DNA of 47,272 nucleotides from Verrucomicrobiota bacterium (GTDB taxonomy: Bacteria; Verrucomicrobiota; Verrucomicrobiia; Limisphaerales; UBA8199), in NCBI GenBank assembly GCA_003176045.1, contig PSRM01000244.1, forward strand, positions 1-47,272. The letters are read 5' to 3'. Every line of letters begins with the position of its first letter. Position 1 is the first letter of the stretch. The notes under the pieces were generated by a model, which saw nothing but the letters and a program-made list of their open reading frames with translations, was not told where the DNA came from and did no database searches. Positions 42,412-47,272 of the stretch are shown one piece after another. Both the position numbers and the translations under genes were made by a program.

Positions 42412-42630
42412 ATGACTGAAGTCTTTCAGTGTCGAGTGGATCGGAAATTAGCTGCCAAGGCAAAAGCCATCGCCAAAGAAATCGGCACCACGCCAGGGGA
42501 GGTTGTCCGGCTCATGTTCACACAAATGGTTAAGCGCCGGGCTATACCATTCCCACTGCAAGCGGACAGCCCAGAGGATGAAGTCCTCGGTCCAACCGCG
42601 CGACGGGCGCGCTTGTGGGACGAGTTATGA
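42412..42630 (+). CDS. RelB/DinJ-type antitoxin
   Basis: A 72-residue protein, MTEVFQCRVDRKLAAKAKAI, with the beta-strand-helix opening and the GTTPGEVVRLMFTQMVKRRAIPF helix typical of RelB/DinJ ribbon-helix-helix antitoxins. The stop TGA overlaps the toxin ATG (ATGA, 42627-42630), a usual arrangement for translational coupling. It should bind the toxin and repress its own promoter. Pairing with a MazF-like toxin rather than a RelE/YafQ type is less common. Confidence 0.8.
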   Translation: MTEVFQCRVDRKLAAKAKAIAKEIGTTPGEVVRLMFTQMVKRRAIPFPLQADSPEDEVLGPTARRARLWDEL

Positions 42631-42944
42631 TACCGCAGGTGGGAGACACCTGGTATGTGGACTTCGGGATGGCATCAAAGCCTCGCTGGGCTTTAGTGGT
42701 CGGCACCGCGCGGGACGGGAGGCTTGCTATCGCCAGCGTGGTTAAGATCACGACGGAATACGCCGGCACCCCCTATGAAATTGCGCTGCCGCGCGTCCCC
42801 TGGCTGCGAGAGCAAAGCTACATCAATGCGCAAAGCGTCCAACCGGTCAGATTTTCGGAGTTAACCAGAAAGGCCCCGGGCCAATTCGATGCTCGGGTAC
42901 TCGCCGAAGTGCGCACCGCTCTCAAACGCTGGCTTCAACTTTAG
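42627..42944 (+). CDS. MazF/PemK-type toxin
   Basis: A 105-residue protein. MIPQVGDTWYVDFGMASKPRW matches the beta-barrel opening of MazF/PemK endoribonucleases, continuing ALVVGTARDG and SVVKITTEYAGTPYEIALP. The ATG at 42627 overlaps the antitoxin stop and is preferred over the GTG at 42615. MazF toxins cut mRNA in the cytoplasm. The usual G-D-(I/V)-(W/Y) and P-(R/A) positions are present; activity is not provable here. The stop is TAG. Confidence 0.75.
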   Translation: MIPQVGDTWYVDFGMASKPRWALVVGTARDGRLAIASVVKITTEYAGTPYEIALPRVPWLREQSYINAQSVQPVRFSELTRKAPGQFDARVLAEVRTALKRWLQL

Positions 42945-43110
42945 CGTTTTCAGGGTGCCGATCATGGGATCCCAGCGCCGAGGCCACTTCAAAGCCATCC
43001 GCGGCATAGGCGCGTCGGCGCGCTGGGTGGATGTGGCGCATGGCCGCGACGGATTCTAAAATCGCATTTGAGCCTCCTGCCTTCCGCTCCTACAATACCG
43101 CGAAAGATTG

Positions 43111-43884
43111 ATGAATTTCCGAGGATGGATTGCCGATTGGATTGAAGGCCTTGGCCGGCTGGCGATGCTGACCCGGGAGGCCGTGGCGTCCCTTTTCACA
43201 TTCAAAGTGGCTTGGAGCGATTTGCTTTACCAGGTCTATTTTGTGGGCGTGAAGTCGCAGTCGGTGGTCCTTATTACTGGCGCGTTTACCGGTATGGTTC
43301 TGGGCGCGCAAACCTATTTCCAGTTTCACAAAGTACGGATGGATACCGCCACCCTGGCTGTTGTGAGCGTGTCGATGTGCAGCGAATTGGGGCCGGTGCT
43401 GACCGGGCTCATGGTGGCTGGGCGAGTGGGTGCGGCGATCGCCGCCGAGTTGGGGACGATGAAGGTGACCGAGCAGATTGACGCCTTGCGCACCTTGGCG
43501 ACGCATCCAGTGGATTACCTGGTTGTCCCAAGGCTCGTAGCCCTCCACATCGCGCTGCCGCTTTTGACCATCGAGGCCATAGCGGTAGGCATCGGGGCAG
43601 GTTATCTTGTGGGAGTCTATCTTCTGGATATTGATTCGACTTACCTGTGGATCAACATGCTGAAGTACACGACGTCATCAGATCTCACGATCGGCCTGAT
43701 CAAATCGTTCATCTTCGGAGGTATCGTGGCCCTCATTGGCTGCTACAAAGGGATCTCCTGTGGTGAAGGAGCTGAAGGAGTGGGCCGCGCTACGACCGAG
43801 GCGGTGGTTTATTCCTCGATTACAATTTTGATCACGAACTTCTTCCTGACGCTCACGTTGGGGAGGATTTTTCACACCTTATGA
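43111..43884 (+). CDS. mlaE: Mla-type lipid ABC transporter permease (MlaE family)
   Basis: About 257 residues with five or six membrane helices. The family signature ELGPVLTGLMVAGRVGAAIA and AELGTMKVTEQIDALRTLAT is intact, preceded by GAFTGMVLGAQTYFQF. It forms the inner-membrane channel moving phospholipids between the membranes with the ATPase and MCE subunit encoded next. The stop overlaps the mlaF start by 4 bp (ATGA). Order E-F-D is the usual Mla core; MlaB and MlaC are absent here. The TTG at 43108 would add one residue. Confidence 0.92.
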   Translation: MNFRGWIADWIEGLGRLAMLTREAVASLFTFKVAWSDLLYQVYFVGVKSQSVVLITGAFTGMVLGAQTYFQFHKVRMDTATLAVVSVSMCSELGPVLTGLMVAGRVGAAIAAELGTMKVTEQIDALRTLATHPVDYLVVPRLVALHIALPLLTIEAIAVGIGAGYLVGVYLLDIDSTYLWINMLKYTTSSDLTIGLIKSFIFGGIVALIGCYKGISCGEGAEGVGRATTEAVVYSSITILITNFFLTLTLGRIFHTL

Positions 43885-44627
43885 TAGAGGTTCGCGACCT
43901 TAAAAAGAGCTTTGGCCCCAACCGTATTTTGGATGGCCTCAGTTTCGAGATTCCGCGGGGCGAATCGCTGGTCATCATTGGTCGGAGCGGCGGCGGTAAG
44001 AGCGTTCTACTCAAACATCTGATCGGTTTATTGATGCCAGACTCTGGCGCTGTGCTGATAGACGGCAAGAATATCGTCGGCATGAACGAGCGCGAACTCT
44101 TGAGCGTGCGCGGCAAGTTTGGGATGCTGTTCCAGGGCGCGGCGTTGTTCGATTCGATGACCGTGGCCGAGAACGTGGCGTTCGCGTTCCGACATTCTCC
44201 AGAGATGACCGTCAGGGAAATCCAGTCGAAAGTAGGCGAGGTGCTCGAGATGGTCGATCTGCCCGGCACCGAAAACAAGAAACCATCCGAACTCTCCGGA
44301 GGCATGCGCAAACGTGTCGGTCTTGCCCGGGCCATCATTTATCACCCGGAAATCGTCCTCTACGATGAGCCCACGACCGGGCTCGACCCCATTGTATCGG
44401 ACAGCATAGATAAACTCATTTTGCGCGTGCGCGATTGCCTGGATGTCACCACCATTGTGGTAACACACGACATGCGCAGCGCGCGCACCGTTGGACAGCG
44501 CATTCTCATGCTGCATGACAAAAAGGTCTATGCGGCGGCGCCGACCGATCAATTCTTTCAATCTCAAGACCCGGTCATCCGCCGCTTCATTGATGGTGTG
44601 TCGGATGCAAAAGAACATTATTTTTAA
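43881..44627 (+). CDS. mlaF: Mla-type ABC transporter ATP-binding protein
   Basis: A 248-residue ABC ATPase. Walker A is GRSGGGKS (34-41), the signature is LSGGMRKRVGLARA (about 138-151), Walker B with D-loop is IVLYDEPTTGLDP (about 157-169) and the H-loop is VVTHDM. It powers the MlaE permease. It overlaps mlaE by 4 bp and ends 1 bp before the mlaD ATG, so all three are one transcription unit. Confidence 0.94.
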   Translation: MIEVRDLKKSFGPNRILDGLSFEIPRGESLVIIGRSGGGKSVLLKHLIGLLMPDSGAVLIDGKNIVGMNERELLSVRGKFGMLFQGAALFDSMTVAENVAFAFRHSPEMTVREIQSKVGEVLEMVDLPGTENKKPSELSGGMRKRVGLARAIIYHPEIVLYDEPTTGLDPIVSDSIDKLILRVRDCLDVTTIVVTHDMRSARTVGQRILMLHDKKVYAAAPTDQFFQSQDPVIRRFIDGVSDAKEHYF

Positions 44628-44628
44628 T

Positions 44629-45627
44629 ATGAAATCTCGATTGGAATGGAAGGTGGGCCTGTTCGTGCTGATCGGGCTGGTGTTGCTGGCCGCGCTGCTG
44701 ATTCAGTTCAGCAAGGGCACGACGTTTCTGCGCGGCAAAACTTACGAAATCGTGCTGCGGTCAATAAATGTCGGCGGCTTGAAGAAGGGCGCCAGCGTTC
44801 TTATGGCGGGTGTCGAAGTGGGAAAAGTCGGAGACATTCGCATGGCCCCGGACGGCAAAACCGTGACCATCACACTAAAAGTTTATTCCGCCTTCGTGAT
44901 TCACAAGGACGCTCTCTTTAAGATCGAGCAAGCAGGTTTTCTGGGGGACCAATACGTAGCAATCATGCCGACCCAGAACGAAGGTCCTTTGTTCAAGGAT
45001 GGGGAAGAGGCGCCGGCTGAACCACCCCTGGACATGCAAGAAGTCGCACGCGCCGCCGCGGGGTTTCTGGTGCATGTAGATGAGACGGCCAAGCGGCTCA
45101 ACGATTCAATCGCCGACCTTCGCCGCTTTTTGTTCAATCCGGAAACCTTGAGTAACGTTGCGGTAGTCGCCGTCAACTTGCGCGCCTTTTCAGAGCAGGC
45201 GGTCATAGCGGCCCAGGACATCCAAACCTTGCTGGCAACCAACAGTCCTGCCATTGCCCAATCTGCCAGCAATATCGTGGCTTTTTCCCGGAAGATGAAC
45301 AATGTGGCAGCGGGCCTGGGCGAAGTGATTTCCACCAATAGCGACAATATCCATCAAATTGTCAGAAATTTGGAATCTACGAGCGAAACCCTCACAAATA
45401 TCATGGCGGACCTGCACGCCGGCAAAGGACTGGCCGGAAACTTGCTACAAAATGAGCAACTGGCGACCAATATATCGCTAATAACCAGCAATTTGACCGT
45501 GACAACCAGCAACCTGAACCGGCTGGGTCTCTGGGGCATTTTGTGGCAGCACAAACCCCCCAAAGCCAGCGCCCCGCGCTCAAAGGCCCCTGAGTCTCTG
45601 TCCGCCCCAAAAGAATCAGGCCAATGA
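44629..45627 (+). CDS. mlaD: MCE-domain protein of the Mla transporter
   Basis: The ATG at 44629 gives 332 residues; the frame is open further upstream but only inside mlaF. A transmembrane anchor (about 8-26, VGLFVLIGLVLLAALLIQF) is followed by the MCE domain (about 36-120: YEIVLRSINVGGLKKGASVL, GVEVGKVGDI, FLGDQYVAIMP). A long helical, Ser/Asn/Thr-rich region (about 140-300) ends in a low-complexity tail. MCE proteins form a hexameric ring carrying lipid across the periplasm. It completes the mlaE-mlaF-mlaD unit. Confidence 0.92.
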   Translation: MKSRLEWKVGLFVLIGLVLLAALLIQFSKGTTFLRGKTYEIVLRSINVGGLKKGASVLMAGVEVGKVGDIRMAPDGKTVTITLKVYSAFVIHKDALFKIEQAGFLGDQYVAIMPTQNEGPLFKDGEEAPAEPPLDMQEVARAAAGFLVHVDETAKRLNDSIADLRRFLFNPETLSNVAVVAVNLRAFSEQAVIAAQDIQTLLATNSPAIAQSASNIVAFSRKMNNVAAGLGEVISTNSDNIHQIVRNLESTSETLTNIMADLHAGKGLAGNLLQNEQLATNISLITSNLTVTTSNLNRLGLWGILWQHKPPKASAPRSKAPESLSAPKESGQ

Positions 45628-45727
45628 ATTGCTTAACCTTGCATAGCGGCAGCCGGAGCGCCGTCCCGCCGACCGGGACAGCGGGCGCATTGCACTTTTC
45701 TGGACCGGGCCTCGCCAATAGGAAAAG

Positions 45728-45834
45728 TAGCGCAGGTTTCCAACCTGCTGTATCGCCGATTTCCAATCGGCAGAGCGCACGACCATCTCGCAGGCTGGAA
45801 GCACTCCGATACCGCAGATCAGAAATCTGCGCTA
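45728..45834. repeat. About 107-bp palindromic element
   Basis: Begins gtagcgcaggtttccaacctgc and ends ccgcagatcagaaatctgcgctac (the two long arms are imperfect complements), with a cgccgatttccaatcggc hairpin between. A partial copy is at 29763-29806. With the heptamer array that follows, it fills most of the gap 45628-45943; no gene is seen. Confidence 0.78.
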
Positions 45835-45872
45835 CGGACCACTCCAGTCAAAAACTCGAGCGCTTCGCCCCA

Positions 45873-45935
45873 CCTGACACTTGACACTTGACACTCAACA
45901 CTTGACACCTGACACCTGAAATCTGACACCTGACA
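45873..45935. repeat. Tandem heptamer array (CTTGACA/CCTGACA type, 9 units) abutting a start codon
   Basis: Units are cctgaca, cttgaca, cttgaca, ctcaaca, cttgaca, cctgaca, cctgaaa, tctgaca, cctgaca. It has the same unit type and unit count as the array before rpiB, and ends 8 bp before the GTG at 45944. Confidence 0.88.
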
Positions 45936-45943
45936 CTTTTCCC

Positions 45944-47014
45944 GTGAACCCTCTTTGGACAATTCGGGTCCTGTTTTTGGCGATGTGCACGGTCGCGGGT
46001 TACGCGATCAGCCAGGTGCGGCAGGAGTGGATTGGACTGCACTATAGCGGCGCCTTCGGCCTCGCCATCGGGTTTGGTTTCGGTTGTTTGCTGATTGCGG
46101 TGGACGAAATGCTCAAGGGCTTTTCGTTGCGGGCCTTTTCGGCCACGACCTTTGGACTGCTTCTCGGCACGGTCGTCGCCCTGCTCATAGACCGTTCAGG
46201 ACTCTTTTATTGGGTGGACAACGACGAGGTAACGCGCGGTTTGTTGCGGATGGGGTTGTTCCTGGGTTTTGGTTACATAGGGATCGTGTTGGCCATGCGC
46301 AGCAACAAGGAAGATTTTTCACTCATCATTCCATACGTGCGGTTCTCGCCGCAGAACAAACCCGATCATCTGTTGCTCCTGGATACCAGCGTCATCATTG
46401 ATGGCCGCATCGCCGATTTGATCGAAGCCAAGTTCATCGAAGGACTGCTCGTCGTGCCGCGATTCGTGCTCAAAGAACTTCAACAGCTTGCCGATTCCTC
46501 GGATAGCACCAAACGGGCGCGTGGCCGACGCGGGCTCGAGATTCTAAATCGCATCCAGCGCAACACAGCCAGTGAAGTTAAAATCCACGACGGCGATTTT
46601 CCTGAGGAGAAAGAGGTGGATGCCAAACTGGTTCGCCTGGCCCGCAACCTCCGCGCGAAGCTCTTTACGAACGATTACAATCTCGCCAAAATCGCCGAGC
46701 TTCAATCCGTCAACTGCGCCAATCTCCACGAACTCGCGCGCTCATTACGAACCGTCTTGCTGCCCGGCGAGGTGCTCTCCCTTCGAATTGTGCGTGAGGG
46801 CAAAGACCGAGGCCAGGGTGTAGGCTATACGCCTGACGGCACGATGGTCGTGGTCAACAACGCCAACAGCGCCATCGGCAAACACGTCGAGGTGCAGGTC
46901 CAATCTCTTCACCAGACTGGAGCAGGAGTGATCGTGTTTGCGGAATTGAGGAACACGGAAACGGCAATGATCCGTGCTGCCGAGCGCCGGGAAACCGCCG
47001 GGGCGTTGGTGTAG
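45944..47014 (+). CDS. Membrane PIN-TRAM domain protein (YacL-like)
   Basis: A 356-residue protein starting at GTG 45944. Four hydrophobic segments (about 5-22, 34-50, 60-80, 98-116) anchor it in the membrane. A PIN domain (about 143-270) follows with acidic residues in LLLDTSVIIDGRI, FVLKELQQLADS and LFTNDYNLAKIA, then a TRAM-like beta-barrel (about 283-350: LSLRIVREGKDRGQGVGYTP). This matches the YacL family of putative ribonucleases in many bacteria. PIN domains are metal-dependent RNases; the target is unknown. The stop is TAG, and a long palindromic element follows. Confidence 0.9.
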   Translation: MNPLWTIRVLFLAMCTVAGYAISQVRQEWIGLHYSGAFGLAIGFGFGCLLIAVDEMLKGFSLRAFSATTFGLLLGTVVALLIDRSGLFYWVDNDEVTRGLLRMGLFLGFGYIGIVLAMRSNKEDFSLIIPYVRFSPQNKPDHLLLLDTSVIIDGRIADLIEAKFIEGLLVVPRFVLKELQQLADSSDSTKRARGRRGLEILNRIQRNTASEVKIHDGDFPEEKEVDAKLVRLARNLRAKLFTNDYNLAKIAELQSVNCANLHELARSLRTVLLPGEVLSLRIVREGKDRGQGVGYTPDGTMVVVNNANSAIGKHVEVQVQSLHQTGAGVIVFAELRNTETAMIRAAERRETAGALV

Positions 47015-47026
47015 TTCGAGGCGCTC

Positions 47027-47146
47027 TCAAACGAAGGCGCGGGAACGCCGCGCACTCCAAATGCTTCGCGAGGCATGCGCGCGTGCGGACTCGCGAAGCG
47101 TCTTGGAGTGCGGTAGTCCTCTACCGCTTTGGCTTTTGCTCCCGTA
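47027..47146. repeat. About 120-bp palindromic element, copy 2 (inverted relative to copy 1)
   Basis: Contains gccgcgcactccaaatgcttc (from about 47048, given here in part) and the inverted partner gaagcgtcttggagtgcggt (from about 47095). It aligns along its length with the reverse complement of 39171-39300. Further gcgcactcccagacgcttcg follows at about 47170. The rest to 47272 shows no gene. Confidence 0.72.
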
Positions 47147-47272
47147 TCATCCAAAGCGCCAGAGGGCTGGCGCACTCCCAGACGCTTCGCGGCACTAACC
47201 TGACTTTCGCAACTGGATGCGGTTTTTAAAAATCTTTGCATTGGTAATTTGCGATTTTCCTTGGAAAGTCAC

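Overview
The window looks like chromosomal DNA of a Verrucomicrobia-type bacterium, probably from the Pedosphaera/Limisphaera side of the phylum. The pointers are a pseudopilin with the long N-terminal block and degenerate C-terminal signature common there, secreted multidomain proteins ending in a short beta-rich tail with '(F/Y)YR(L/V)L', a DUF2723 membrane protein, a GxxExxY gene, and intergenic DNA packed with palindromes and short tandem repeats. This assignment is inference; there is no rRNA or marker gene. No tRNA, rRNA, CRISPR array, insertion sequence or prophage was recognised.

Layout. 1-5 kb: the end of a Gfo/Idh/MocA oxidoreductase gene and two divergent secreted GH5 glycosidases. 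5.3-8.2 kb: a NarL-type two-component pair on the minus strand. 8.5-21.8 kb: a co-directional six-gene island that looks like a defence system. It encodes an SNF2 helicase with DUF3883, a DprA domain fused to a DUF1156 DNA methylase, a PUA/EVE-like plus PD-(D/E)XK protein, an AAA_21 ATPase, a DUF4276 TOPRIM-like partner, and a DUF499 ATPase. 22-31 kb: a non-coding stretch, an SGNH/TPR protein, a giant triple-CBM6 secreted protein, a pseudopilin and a DUF4337 protein. 31.6-39 kb: DUF2723, a broken small membrane protein, FtsK, and a GH71/99-like secreted protein. 39.4-47 kb: rpiB, a decayed GxxExxY cassette, fumC, a RelB/MazF-type toxin pair, an Mla-type lipid transporter (mlaEFD) and a PIN-TRAM membrane protein.

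The island is the best candidate for a little-described system. It has methylation (DUF1156), ATP-driven remodelling (SNF2, DUF499), a nuclease candidate (PD-(D/E)XK) and an ATPase/TOPRIM pair resembling a split OLD/Gabija effector. The DprA domain, normally a recombination mediator for single-stranded DNA, is fused to the front of the methylase. A cluster of TGTCGCGA half-sites lies just before the fourth-from-last gene and may mark an internal promoter.

A second signal runs through the whole window. Gene boundaries are decorated with tandem arrays of 7-bp units sharing a GAC core (sometimes 8-, 9- or 12-bp units), often ending within a few bases of a start or stop codon. Several palindromic repeat families also occur. 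Some copies sit inside coding sequences, kept in frame, in the helicase, methylase, DUF499, SGNH/TPR and FtsK genes, and two families are read in different frames in different genes.
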